DNA from: CALVZT01 sp964368755
GTDB taxonomy: Bacteria; Bacillota; Clostridia; Christensenellales; UBA1242
DNA: 64,000 nt
Direction: 5' to 3'
Assembly (NCBI GenBank): GCA_964368755.1
Contig: CAYJCR010000005.1
Span: 1-64,000 of the forward strand
Of the stretch, positions 1 to 8,312 are shown one piece after another (the first letter of the stretch is position 1; every line of letters begins with the position of its first letter). The notes beneath the pieces were generated by a model. That model was not told the DNA's origin and did not search any database. It was given only the letters and a program-made list of their open reading frames with translations. The position numbers and the translations under genes were made by a program.

Positions 1-37
1 ATGATATACTTAACCCATATAATAATGGAGGACTGTC

Positions 38-559
38 ATGGATCAATTTGTTTTGTTATTTACAGGCATGGGAATACCTTGTATTGTATTCTTATCCTTA
101 GGCATTGTATTATTACTTATTGAAGCATTTATGCCAGGATTTGGAGTATTTGGATTTAGTGGTATTGCAAGCCTTATCATTGGTATTGTTTGTAGAATTA
201 TCGATGGGACGTCAATATTGCAGATATTGTATCTTGTATTGATGCTTGCAGCTACTATTGGTGCTGTGTTTGTGCTTGCACTTATTCTTCTTAGATGTGG
301 AATATTGTCTAGGACCCCAATAGTTCAACGTGGTGTTGCTGTGCCAAAGAATTATAGCGACCCAAATGCTTTTTTTGGTAATCTTATGGGCAAACTTGGA
401 GAAGCTACTACCGAATGTCATCCTGTTGGCAAGGCGAAGATTGATGGCAAAGAATACAACGTGTTGTCTGATGATGGATTTATCATCGAAGGAGCAGACA
501 TAGTTGTAACTTATATTGAGGGCGATAAGATTTTTATTAAGAAACAGAAGAGTATTTAA
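38..559 (+). CDS. NfeD-family membrane protein, partner of FloA
   Basis: Short-form NfeD protein of 173 aa. Two or three hydrophobic helices occupy about residues 5-90, and the soluble C-terminal third looks like the OB-fold domain of the family, ending in a lysine-rich tail. NfeD proteins sit in the membrane and are encoded beside flotillin or stomatin genes, whose products they are thought to assist in organising membrane domains. The flotillin-like floA begins 20 bp downstream, so the pair is probably co-transcribed. A GGAGG ribosome binding site lies 7 bp before the ATG. The window edge prevents judging the promoter. Assignment rests on topology plus the floA neighbour. Confidence 0.85.
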   Translation: MDQFVLLFTGMGIPCIVFLSLGIVLLLIEAFMPGFGVFGFSGIASLIIGIVCRIIDGTSILQILYLVLMLAATIGAVFVLALILLRCGILSRTPIVQRGVAVPKNYSDPNAFFGNLMGKLGEATTECHPVGKAKIDGKEYNVLSDDGFIIEGADIVVTYIEGDKIFIKKQKSI

Positions 560-579
560 TTAGTGAAGGAGATAACATT

Positions 580-1584
580 ATGATGAGTCAAATGGCAAAT
601 ATTGGTATGGATTTGTTATGGCTATGGATATTGCTAGGATTGTTAGTAATAGTCACAGTTTTTATTTTGATACTAGTTCCTATTAAGATTTGGTTCCGTG
701 CGCTTGTATCAGGAGCACATGTTTCTATGTTGAGATTGATTGGTATGAAGTTGCGTAAAATCAATGTCAATATGATAATGGAAGCATATGTTGCAGCTAA
801 GAAAGCTGGACTTACTATAGATATCAATGAATTAGAGACTCACTATATGGCTGGTGGAGATGTTGTCAAAGTAGTCAATGCTCTTATCTCAGCACATAGT
901 GCAAAGATTGCATTGTCCATAGATACAGCTAAGGCAATCGACCTTGCAGGAAGAGATGTCCTTAATGCTGTCAAAGTAAGTGTTAATCCAAAAGTTATCG
1001 AGACTCCTTGTGTATCTGCTATAGCCAAAGATGGTATAGAGTTGCACGTCAAAGCGAGAGTTACCGTTAGAGCAAACATCGGTAGGCTTGTTGGTGGTGC
1101 TGGAGAAGAGACAATTATAGCCAGGGTTGGTGAAGGTATCGTCACAACTGTAGGTTCAGCTGAGACTCATGCAGAGGTTTTGCAGAATCCAGACTTGATA
1201 TCTAAGACAGTACTTGCTAAGGGCCTTGATGTTGGAACAGCATATGAAATATTATCTATTGATATTGCAGATATTGATGTTGGTCGTAATATTGGTGCAC
1301 AGCTTATGATGGACCAAGCCGAAGCTGACAAGAGAATAGCTAATGCTAGAGCAGAAGAAAGGCGTGCTATGGCAGTTGCTGCAGAACAAGAGATGAGAGC
1401 TAAGACTCAGGAAATGAATGCTATCAAGATAGCAGCAGAAGCAGAAGTTCCTAAGGCTATGGCAGCCGCTTTCAAAGATGGCAAACTTGGTATAATGGAT
1501 TATTACAAGATGCAGAATGTTGTTGCTGATACGGATATGAGAAAGTCTCTTGCTGGGGATGATAAGAAAAAGCCTATTAGGTAG
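580..1584 (+). CDS. floA: Flotillin-like protein FloA
   Basis: FloA (UPF0365, YqfA) is a membrane-associated scaffold of bacterial functional membrane microdomains. An N-terminal hydrophobic hairpin (about residues 12-40) is followed by an SPFH-like region with VSVNPKVIETP and VKARVTVRANIGRLVGGAGE, and a C-terminal Ala/Glu-rich helix (residues about 245-300). The length of 334 aa matches the family. It is preceded by nfeD and followed 8 bp later by a membrane-anchored unknown and then yqfC-yqfD, the same order as in Bacillus. The start ATG at 580 has an AAGGAG site upstream; a second ATG directly follows and cannot be excluded. Confidence 0.95.
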   Translation: MMSQMANIGMDLLWLWILLGLLVIVTVFILILVPIKIWFRALVSGAHVSMLRLIGMKLRKINVNMIMEAYVAAKKAGLTIDINELETHYMAGGDVVKVVNALISAHSAKIALSIDTAKAIDLAGRDVLNAVKVSVNPKVIETPCVSAIAKDGIELHVKARVTVRANIGRLVGGAGEETIIARVGEGIVTTVGSAETHAEVLQNPDLISKTVLAKGLDVGTAYEILSIDIADIDVGRNIGAQLMMDQAEADKRIANARAEERRAMAVAAEQEMRAKTQEMNAIKIAAEAEVPKAMAAAFKDGKLGIMDYYKMQNVVADTDMRKSLAGDDKKKPIR

Positions 1585-1592
1585 GTGAAGAT

Positions 1593-2216
1593 ATGATATT
1601 GACAATACTTTTGATTATATTTATAGCTGTGTTTGTAGTATCAACTTTTCTCTATTTTTGGCCAAAAATCAAAGCTTTTATTGTTAATCGTAAGGGCAAG
1701 AAGAAAGTGGATAAAGAGAAGCATTTTGAACTAGACAAAAGAGAAGTTCCTGATACTCCAGCCGAGCCTATGACACACGACGAACCTCCACATATTGAAC
1801 CAAGTGAACAAGAAAAGATAGAGGAGTTGTCATCAATCAAAGAGTTTCTCAAGATGCCTCCGAAGAAAGAAGCGTCAATGGTAGAAGATATGCCACTTCC
1901 ATCTCGAAGAGTACCAGGCTCTATAGCAAGAAGGTCGGATATCGAGAGACAAAGGCAAGAGTTGGAGAGACAGAGACAAGAAATAGGAGACTACAAACTT
2001 CCTTCAATCAATGACCTCGATGATAATGATTTGTGGGATGATGATCTTGCAAAAAGATTGTACATAGATGATAGACGAGGAGATGAGATACAAAAAAATC
2101 CTTTTGATATCACTCTAAGGGGACCCAAAGAAGCAACTTTGAGACAAGAATTGAGCAACCTATCTCCTGAGATGAAAAAAATACTTATCTCAGATTTGTT
2201 AAAAAAGAAACATTAA
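1593..2216 (+). CDS. Membrane-anchored charged protein, function unknown
   Basis: I do not recognise a family. One N-terminal transmembrane helix (residues 2-22) is followed by a highly charged, Pro/Glu/Lys/Arg-rich cytoplasmic region with a short coiled-coil-like stretch of repeated RQ/EL/RQ (about residues 112-132) and acidic DDNDLWDDD. The C-terminus LSPEMKKILISDLLKKKH may form an amphipathic helix. The gene starts 8 bp after floA with a GTAGGTGA site and ends just before a terminator, so it is the last gene of the nfeD-floA operon and occupies the position of yqfB in Bacillus, although no homology to that is claimed. Possibly an accessory of the FloA domain. Confidence 0.75.
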   Translation: MILTILLIIFIAVFVVSTFLYFWPKIKAFIVNRKGKKKVDKEKHFELDKREVPDTPAEPMTHDEPPHIEPSEQEKIEELSSIKEFLKMPPKKEASMVEDMPLPSRRVPGSIARRSDIERQRQELERQRQEIGDYKLPSINDLDDNDLWDDDLAKRLYIDDRRGDEIQKNPFDITLRGPKEATLRQELSNLSPEMKKILISDLLKKKH

Positions 2217-2220
2217 CATT

Positions 2221-2248
2221 AACACATCAGTTATGGTGTGTTTTTTTT
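2221..2248 (+). terminator. Terminator of the nfeD-floA operon
   Basis: A stem AACACATCA / TGGTGTGTT with one G-U pair and a four-base loop is followed by a run of eight T. It begins a few bases after the stop codon of the upstream gene. Confidence 0.75.
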
Positions 2249-2295
2249 GTAATAAAAACGTCTATCTTACTCATAGATTGTATAGAGGTGGAGTA

Positions 2296-2559
2296 ATGAT
2301 AGATTTTTTTGATGAAATAAGCAAAATGACAAACTTACCACTTGAGTTGATAAATCAAGGATATAGATATGTTAACTTTGCAGGCAAGTCATTGTATGTT
2401 GCTGGTTACAAAAAAATTATTGTTTTGTCCAAAGATGAAGTTGTGCTCAAATTGCCGAAGGGAAGAATGAAAGTTGTTGGGCAAGATATGGTAATCAAAG
2501 ATCTCAATCTAAGTCAGCTTATCTTAGTGGGCAAGATTATATCTGTTGAGGTGTGTTGA
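2296..2559 (+). CDS. yqfC: Sporulation protein YqfC
   Basis: An 87-aa YabP/YqfC-family protein, with the characteristic KSLYVAGYKKIIVLSKDEVVLK strand pattern split as a small beta-rich domain. In Bacillus the yqfCD pair is transcribed in the mother cell during sporulation and is needed for efficient sporulation. The ATG at 2296 was chosen because AGAGGTGG lies 4-12 bp upstream and the longer reading would run back into the preceding terminator. yqfD begins one base after the stop codon, indicating translational coupling. The family is short and diverse, so the assignment leans partly on yqfD next door. Confidence 0.85.
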   Translation: MIDFFDEISKMTNLPLELINQGYRYVNFAGKSLYVAGYKKIIVLSKDEVVLKLPKGRMKVVGQDMVIKDLNLSQLILVGKIISVEVC

Positions 2560-2560
2560 T

Positions 2561-3670
2561 GTGAATAAACTATTTGCAAGTAAGTATACCCTCAAAGTTG
2601 AAGGCTTGAATATTGAAAAGCTAATTACTTTACTACTAGCCAAAGGCATAGTATTATACGCTATCGATAGGGTTTCAAAAAACTTAGTTTTTTTGCAAAC
2701 AAATCGCAATAGTCTGCGTAAGTTGTTTGATATAAACAAAAAGTTATGTTATAATATAACCGTAGTAAAGGTGTCTGGACTATTCGGTCTATTGCATATA
2801 TGCAAGAGTCACATTGCGTTTGTCATCACTGCCTGTATACTTATATCACTTCTTATTGTCAGTAGACAATATGTGTGGAGAATAGAAGTCCTAGGGGTAG
2901 ATGATGCTAGTCAAGTACTACAAGTTGTTGAACCGTATGCGCGTGTTGGAATGTCGAAGTCGCAACTTGATTGTGACAAGATAGGACAAGTTGTTAAACT
3001 CAATATTGATAATATAGCATTGGCATCAGTCTCTTATCAAGGCACGACTGTTATTATTAACATTGAGCAGAAGATCAAAGCGCAAGAGTTGAATCCTTCT
3101 GGCGTTTATGCTAAAGCAAATGGGGTAATAACTAGTATCCGACTCGTATCGGGTACATTGCTATGTAAAGTAGGAGATGTCGTAAGTGAAGGTCAGCTTC
3201 TAGTCGCACCATATATTATCAATGGTGAAAGCAAAGTTGCAGTTAATGCTACGGCAGAGATATATGCTACTGCTGAGTATACTTCGACAGTGATACATAG
3301 TCAGTCAATAGTGAGATTGACAAGATCTGGTGAGTCAAAGACTATCAACAATATAAATATATGTAATAGAACATTATTTGCAAACGATAGCAAGCCTTAT
3401 GAGAGATATGAATCAAATGTTGAGTGTATAGATATCAACTGTATACTACCTATTAGGATTGTTTCAACAACGTATTATGAGTTAGTAGAACGTAAGTACG
3501 ATGAACCATTTGAGTCTTGTAAAGATGAGATTGTGGATAGCGTTATGCAATCTGCAAAGCGTAAGATGATTCAGGATAGCGAGATTTTGTCTCAAGACGT
3601 GTTAATCAAGAATATTGATGATATATATTATGTAACAGCGTATATAAAAACAAACATAAGAATAGATTGA
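2561..3670 (+). CDS. yqfD: Sporulation protein YqfD
   Basis: YqfD is a membrane protein required for sporulation. The sequence has an N-terminal cytoplasmic domain, a single transmembrane segment near residues 85-105 (HIAFVITACILISLLIV) followed by YVWRIEVLGV, and an extracytoplasmic beta-rich region containing KANGVITSIRLVSG and GDVVSEGQLL, resembling a lipoyl-like hammerhead. About 369 aa, as expected. The start is taken as GTG 2561, seven bases after GAGGTG inside the yqfC stop region; a TTG at 2546 is the alternative. ybeY follows after 9 bp. The phoH gene that sits between these in many Bacillota is absent here. Confidence 0.9.
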   Translation: MNKLFASKYTLKVEGLNIEKLITLLLAKGIVLYAIDRVSKNLVFLQTNRNSLRKLFDINKKLCYNITVVKVSGLFGLLHICKSHIAFVITACILISLLIVSRQYVWRIEVLGVDDASQVLQVVEPYARVGMSKSQLDCDKIGQVVKLNIDNIALASVSYQGTTVIINIEQKIKAQELNPSGVYAKANGVITSIRLVSGTLLCKVGDVVSEGQLLVAPYIINGESKVAVNATAEIYATAEYTSTVIHSQSIVRLTRSGESKTINNINICNRTLFANDSKPYERYESNVECIDINCILPIRIVSTTYYELVERKYDEPFESCKDEIVDSVMQSAKRKMIQDSEILSQDVLIKNIDDIYYVTAYIKTNIRID

Positions 3671-3679
3671 GGTAATGAT

Positions 3680-4159
3680 ATGTATAGTATCTGGCAAGAG
3701 GAAACAAAGAACTTCCAAAAATTAATTAAGAAAATATTTTGTACATCATTGAAGTATGTTAAGCTCAAATCAAAGCATTTTGATATCGATATACAATTTG
3801 CATCAAAGGAAGAGATTCAGCAACTTAACAAAAAGCATCGCAAGATGGACAAAGCAACTGATGTATTGTCTTTTCCTATGTTTGAGATCAAACCTTTCGA
3901 AAAAGATGTATTTAAGAAACTTAAGAGTGCAGTTGACCCTATAACAAAGAAGATTATGCTTGGGGATATTGTTATATGCAAGGAAGTTGCAAGCGAGAAT
4001 GCTCAGAACTATGGACATAGTGAACATAGGGAATTGTGCTATCTAATAGTGCATGGAATATTCCATTTGCTTGGATTCGATCATATGGAAGAAGATGACA
4101 AACGTATCATGAGAGCTGCAGAAGAAGCTGTACTCAAAAAATATAGGATTAGGCAATAG
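3680..4159 (+). CDS. ybeY: Endoribonuclease YbeY (rRNA maturation factor)
   Basis: YbeY is a metal-dependent single-strand endoribonuclease acting in 16S rRNA 3' end maturation and ribosome quality control. The diagnostic zinc-binding motif HGIFHLLGFDH with three histidines lies near residues 124-134, preceded by the conserved KATDVLSFP (about residue 57) and the LGDIVIC strand. Length 159 aa is typical. The gene sits between yqfD and era, with only 3 bp before era, a conserved order in Bacillota, and is co-translated with its neighbours. Confidence 0.96.
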   Translation: MYSIWQEETKNFQKLIKKIFCTSLKYVKLKSKHFDIDIQFASKEEIQQLNKKHRKMDKATDVLSFPMFEIKPFEKDVFKKLKSAVDPITKKIMLGDIVICKEVASENAQNYGHSEHRELCYLIVHGIFHLLGFDHMEEDDKRIMRAAEEAVLKKYRIRQ

Positions 4160-4162
4160 ATT

Positions 4163-5062
4163 ATGGGATATAAATGTGGTTTTGTAGCAATAATAGGCAG
4201 ACCGAATGCTGGCAAGAGTACACTTGTCAATGCGTTGGTTGGCGAAAAAGTATCTATCGTATCGCCAAAGCAACAAACTACTCGCAACAATATACTTGGC
4301 ATATTATCTGAGAAAGATTATCAGCTGGTGTTTATCGACACTCCAGGGATTAACAAATCTAATAATCAATTAGATGAGTATATGCAGAAGAGTATCAAAG
4401 GTGCAGTCACTGATGTTAATGCGATAGTAATAGCAATAGATGGCACCAAGAAAGTTGGTTCATACGAACTTGATTTTATTAAAAAACATTTGTCCAATAC
4501 TGTTCCGACAATAGTAGTTGTAACAAAAGTTGACTTGCTTACTCATGAGCAGATATTTGATAGATTGCAAGCACTTGCTAGTTGTGGAGCAGAGCATATC
4601 GTTCCTTTGTCTAGCATAAAGAATGATAACACTGATGAACTTGTTAAGGTATTACTATCATATATGCCAGAATGTAAGGAAGAAGATAAGTACTTTGATG
4701 ATGATACATATACCGATAAGTCGATGAGATTTATGGCAAGCGAAGTGATAAGAGAGAAGGCATTGTATCTACTTGACAATGAAGTACCACATGGCATAGC
4801 AGTTGATGTGCGCAAGTATGAAGAACTTGATAATATCATCAATATCGAAGCAGATATTATATGTGAGAAGGATAGCCACAAGAATATTATTATAGGCAAA
4901 CAAGGTTCTATGCTAAAAAATATCGGTCACAATGCAAGAGTTAGTTTGCAGAAGATTGCTCAGAAGAAGATTGATCTCAAGCTATGGGTTAGAGTCAACA
5001 AGAATTGGAGAGAAAATCAAGGTTTTTTGGTAGATATTGGATACAATAATAAGGAGATATAA
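4163..5062 (+). CDS. era: GTPase Era
   Basis: Era is an essential GTPase that binds the 3' end of 16S rRNA and helps 30S assembly. G1 GRPNAGKS is at residues 12-19, G2 lies in the QQTTRNNI stretch, G3 is DTPG near residue 58, and G4 TKVD near residue 119. A KH RNA-binding domain follows (residues about 200-290, with IIIGKQGSMLKNIG). Length 299 aa is standard. Era and YbeY are linked both by position and by function in 30S maturation. The start is ATG 4163, three bases after the ybeY stop. Confidence 0.97.
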   Translation: MGYKCGFVAIIGRPNAGKSTLVNALVGEKVSIVSPKQQTTRNNILGILSEKDYQLVFIDTPGINKSNNQLDEYMQKSIKGAVTDVNAIVIAIDGTKKVGSYELDFIKKHLSNTVPTIVVVTKVDLLTHEQIFDRLQALASCGAEHIVPLSSIKNDNTDELVKVLLSYMPECKEEDKYFDDDTYTDKSMRFMASEVIREKALYLLDNEVPHGIAVDVRKYEELDNIINIEADIICEKDSHKNIIIGKQGSMLKNIGHNARVSLQKIAQKKIDLKLWVRVNKNWRENQGFLVDIGYNNKEI

Positions 5063-5160
5063 GAACAAGAATTAGTTTTGTGGATTATTAGACAATTTTG
5101 TAATGAGTAGAATATTACTTATCAATAGGAATATAATAGTTGTATAAGGAGGTCAGCACT

Positions 5161-5319
5161 ATGAAAGAGGAACGAAAATACAATCCTGCATGGGAAAAAC
5201 TAGAAGATTTTCTCGTAGAAGGCGACCTTAAGATGTTCGACGAATACAAAAAAGAGTCTGGTTTTGATAGTAGGTATCCTGCTAAGACAATGGTCGACAA
5301 CGAAAATTTTGTTCAATAA
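5161..5319 (+). CDS. Small protein between era and recO, YqzL-like by position
   Basis: A 52-aa reading frame with a near-perfect AAGGAGG site at 5146-5152, eight bases before the ATG, ending five bases before recO. It is hydrophilic, lacks a signal or membrane helix, and carries a W-x5-F...G-D...F-x2-Y-x2-Y/K pattern (AWEKLEDFLVEGDLKMFDEY). In Bacillus the small gene yqzL occupies the same slot between era and recO and has a comparable Trp/Gly/Tyr pattern, so this is probably a positional and perhaps distant sequence relative. Function unknown. The ribosome binding site and context make it very likely a real gene. Confidence 0.75.
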   Translation: MKEERKYNPAWEKLEDFLVEGDLKMFDEYKKESGFDSRYPAKTMVDNENFVQ

Positions 5320-5324
5320 TCATT

Positions 5325-6035
5325 ATGGAAGATACTAAGGTCAAGGCACTTGTCATAGGTGGACAAGACTACAAAGATAATGACAGATTAATAACATTAC
5401 TTACTCCTACTGGCAAAGTAACAGTTCTTGCAAAGGGAGTAAAATCCCCAAAAGCGAAGCTTAAGTCTTGTGTAATGCCATTTTGCTTTGGGGATTTTGT
5501 TTTGGCAGAGAAGAATGGAAGATATGTCCTTACTTCTGCAGATATTATAGATACTTTTTTTGATATCACGATTGATTATGATAGGTATATAGTTGGTTGC
5601 AAAATACTTGAGATAGCATCGGTTATATGTGGAGATGAGCAGACTCCTGACCTTCTACTTATGTCTTTGGACGTGCTCAAAAACCTTGCATATTCTACAA
5701 TCAATCCTAAAGTGATGTTAATTAAGTTTTTGCTTAAATTAACTGGTCTTCAAGGCTTCGATATCAACCTCGACAAGTGTTCTAGATGTGGCAAAGTATT
5801 GGGTGGCAGAGTCTATTTTGACTTTGAAAGTGGAGAAGTTCTATGTAACAATTGTAAGCCATATTATGCCCAAGAAGTGCCAAAAGAAGTATTTGTTAAT
5901 CTTGTAAATATCGACAATTCTCAAGGCGAATCGGTTAATAATCTAAGCTGCAATGATAGAATGCTCGACAATATTTTGAGCATACTTATCAAAAATTTTA
6001 ACTATAAGTTTGCTAGTCATATAAAGAATGTTTGA
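5325..6035 (+). CDS. recO: DNA repair protein RecO
   Basis: RecO mediates loading of RecA onto SSB-coated single-stranded DNA in the RecFOR pathway. The N-terminal OB-fold begins VKALVIGGQDYKDNDRLITL; the C-terminal region carries a four-cysteine zinc site, CSRCGK at residues 152-155 and CNNC at 174-177. Length 236 aa is normal. It follows the 52-codon gene by 5 bp in the era operon. No clear terminator follows; the gene downstream has its own putative promoter. Confidence 0.93.
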   Translation: MEDTKVKALVIGGQDYKDNDRLITLLTPTGKVTVLAKGVKSPKAKLKSCVMPFCFGDFVLAEKNGRYVLTSADIIDTFFDITIDYDRYIVGCKILEIASVICGDEQTPDLLLMSLDVLKNLAYSTINPKVMLIKFLLKLTGLQGFDINLDKCSRCGKVLGGRVYFDFESGEVLCNNCKPYYAQEVPKEVFVNLVNIDNSQGESVNNLSCNDRMLDNILSILIKNFNYKFASHIKNV

Positions 6036-6044
6036 TTAATATAT

Positions 6045-6073
6045 TTTACATTTGTTGGATAAAATGTTACTAT
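6045..6073 (+). promoter_or_regulatory. Possible promoter of the InlB-repeat protein gene
   Basis: TTTACA, a 17-base spacer and TACTAT. The -10 box is a weak match (four of six); an overlapping TATACT is spaced too far. It lies in the 98-bp gap between recO and the surface protein gene. Confidence 0.4.
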
Positions 6074-6133
6074 ACTCTTATATAGATATTTATGTATTAG
6101 CTTTTATGCTATTATAGTATAAGGAAAAATTAT

Positions 6134-8149
6134 TTGAGAACAAAAGCAAAAAGTATTGTCTATAGTTTGGTTGTTGCACTTATGCTAAGTGCTGTTTTTT
6201 GCGTTTGTGGTACTTTTCATATAGGTAAGACTCCTAGCGCGTATGCAGATCCACCTCAGGTAAGTGTTGATTTTATCAATAATGTATATGGTGGTTTTGT
6301 TGACGCAGAAGATGTGGCTCTTGGAAGTGAAACATATGAGACTGGTGCTGTAGTTAGTTTCAAGATGAATATTGATAACAGATGCATAATCCCTGAGATA
6401 ACCTCAACAAATTATAGCAATTATCTAGACATAACTGGAGATTATGATACAGCTTGGTACAATCAGGGCATTATTTCCATTATCTTGCAAGATTCTCCAA
6501 TTACTATTAGGTTAAAGAATCTAACCGTTAGAACTGTCCAATTATCTTTACCTACTGGCGAAGATGGGAAGTTTCAAGTCATATATGATGACAGTTTGGC
6601 TGTTAATTATGGTACGGAAGTAAGTTTTAGTATAAAGTTCGAAAAAAGTTATAACAAAAATCTAGACACAATCATAATGAACTGCAACGATGCGCCATTG
6701 TCTGGAGTCATCGATAGGGCAAATGATTCGATAGAATATACTCAAATAGTCAACGAGAACACTACATTCCGTATTACGAATAATATCAATCTCAATATGT
6801 ACAACGTAGTATTTAAGTACTATGGTAGTACTTCAAATATTGCAGAGCAAAATGTATTACACGGATATGACGCAACGCCTCCTACGATATCTCCCGATGG
6901 TTATTCTTTCCAAGGATGGAGTGGTAGTTATGAAAACATAACTAGCGATATCGTATTATATCCGAATCTTGTACCAGAAGAGTATACAGTAACTTATATT
7001 GATGACAATGGTGATGAATTGAGTACGGAGGCTGGAATACTATACAATGGTAGTGCAACAACATATATTCCAATTAGAACTGGCTATTCATTTGATAAAT
7101 GGGTTGATAGAGAAGGCAACGAGGTTAATCTCAGTTGTATCAAAGAGTCTGTAACGGTATACGCAACTTATACGAAGAAAACTTATCGCATAGTGTTTAT
7201 GTACAATTCTGCAGTTATTGCTACAGAAAATGTACAATACTTGGATGATGCGACCCCACCTGAGATAGAAGTTCCAGTTGGACAGACTTTCATCGGATGG
7301 CAGGAAGGTTATCTAGATGTAACAAAAGACGCTATTATTAATGCAGTATTTTCACTTAATACATATACGATAACATTCGTTGATATCAAGAATAACAATG
7401 TGCTTTTGACAAGGATGGTGGCTTATGGAGCCAAGGTCCCTATGCCAGAAGCTACAGATTATGGTTTGAGAGTGACTGTCAATGGATATTATCATGACAA
7501 AGATTCATCGGCTGTGTTTAATTTTGATAGTGCTATTACTAGTACAAAAACTATATATGTAGATATTGACTTTGAGTATAAAAAGATTAATTATTTTATT
7601 GACAATAAGCCATATTTGTCATTTGATGTTATTTATGGTAAATCGTTCACAAACATTCCTGTTCTTCCACATAGAACAGGCTACGATATTGTAGCACCTG
7701 TTTGGAGTATTGGTGAGTTCATTGCAGTTACTGACGATGTAAGAGTTGATGCAATCTATACTATCAATGTATATAATGTCAAATTAACAATGCCGAATGG
7801 AGAAGACATAATCTATCGTGTAGAACATGGAGATAGTATATCCAATATCCCAGAATATAAAGTAAGTGGAGTATTCAACAAATTATCTGTAGACTTGTTA
7901 AAAATCAACAATATTGATAGTGATAGAGAGATCAAGGTTGTCGTTACTAAACGTATAGAATTGATACTTTCAATATGTGCAGTACTTGCTACTATGTTGC
8001 TAATATCTGCAATTATGTTCATAAAAATGATTCTCAAGAACTTGGAAGAGAAGCACAAACTTGAGGAAGCAAAGAGCAGAGAGTATCAAGAGAAACTTAA
8101 GAAAATGCAAGAAGAAGAAAAGCGCTATAAAGAAAAAATGAGATTTTAA
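6134..8149 (+). CDS. Surface protein with InlB B-type repeats and C-terminal membrane anchor
   Basis: 671 aa with an N-terminal signal peptide (hydrophobic stretch about residues 10-25, likely cleavage after SAYA near residue 38). From about residue 223 to 455 there are tandem Listeria-Bacteroides (InlB B, Flg_new) repeats of about 65-75 aa, recognisable by YTVTYIDDNG, GYSFDKWVD, TFIGWQEGY and similar. A transmembrane helix at about 608-635 is followed by a 36-residue charged coiled-coil tail that should lie in the cytoplasm. There is no LPXTG. Start is TTG 6134 nine bases after AAGGA. Likely a cell-surface protein, ligand unknown. It sits alone between recO and ppdK. Confidence 0.8.
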   Translation: MRTKAKSIVYSLVVALMLSAVFCVCGTFHIGKTPSAYADPPQVSVDFINNVYGGFVDAEDVALGSETYETGAVVSFKMNIDNRCIIPEITSTNYSNYLDITGDYDTAWYNQGIISIILQDSPITIRLKNLTVRTVQLSLPTGEDGKFQVIYDDSLAVNYGTEVSFSIKFEKSYNKNLDTIIMNCNDAPLSGVIDRANDSIEYTQIVNENTTFRITNNINLNMYNVVFKYYGSTSNIAEQNVLHGYDATPPTISPDGYSFQGWSGSYENITSDIVLYPNLVPEEYTVTYIDDNGDELSTEAGILYNGSATTYIPIRTGYSFDKWVDREGNEVNLSCIKESVTVYATYTKKTYRIVFMYNSAVIATENVQYLDDATPPEIEVPVGQTFIGWQEGYLDVTKDAIINAVFSLNTYTITFVDIKNNNVLLTRMVAYGAKVPMPEATDYGLRVTVNGYYHDKDSSAVFNFDSAITSTKTIYVDIDFEYKKINYFIDNKPYLSFDVIYGKSFTNIPVLPHRTGYDIVAPVWSIGEFIAVTDDVRVDAIYTINVYNVKLTMPNGEDIIYRVEHGDSISNIPEYKVSGVFNKLSVDLLKINNIDSDREIKVVVTKRIELILSICAVLATMLLISAIMFIKMILKNLEEKHKLEEAKSREYQEKLKKMQEEEKRYKEKMRF

Positions 8150-8152
8150 TAT

Positions 8153-8182
8153 AATGGAGTGCAAAGTTGTACTCCATTTTTT
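8153..8182 (+). terminator. Terminator after the InlB-repeat gene
   Basis: Stem AATGGAGT / ACTCCATT with a ten-base loop, followed by six T. Confidence 0.75.
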
Positions 8183-8244
8183 GTTGTCGGATATCAATAA
8201 AAAATAAAATATAAAAAATGCACAAAAAAATGTAGTTGTTTTAC

Positions 8245-8274
8245 TTGCCAAGATTATAGCAAATGGATTACAAT
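8245..8274 (+). promoter_or_regulatory. Sigma-A promoter of ppdK
   Basis: TTGCCA (8245-8250), 18-base spacer, TACAAT (8269-8274). Predicted transcription begins near 8281, giving a leader of about 32 bases that contains AAGGAG before the ATG at 8313. Confidence 0.65.
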
Positions 8275-8312
8275 AACTAAGTCAAAAATAAAATGTTTTT
8301 AAGGAGAAAAAT

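Noticed and set aside
1..37. ATG at position 1 as a gene start
   Set aside because: The frame ATG ATA TAC TTA ACC ... closes within a few codons of the nfeD start region and has no support; upstream sequence is outside the window.
6134..8149. CRISPR-like repeats in the InlB-repeat gene
   Set aside because: The repeats are protein-level domains, not short identical DNA repeats with spacers.
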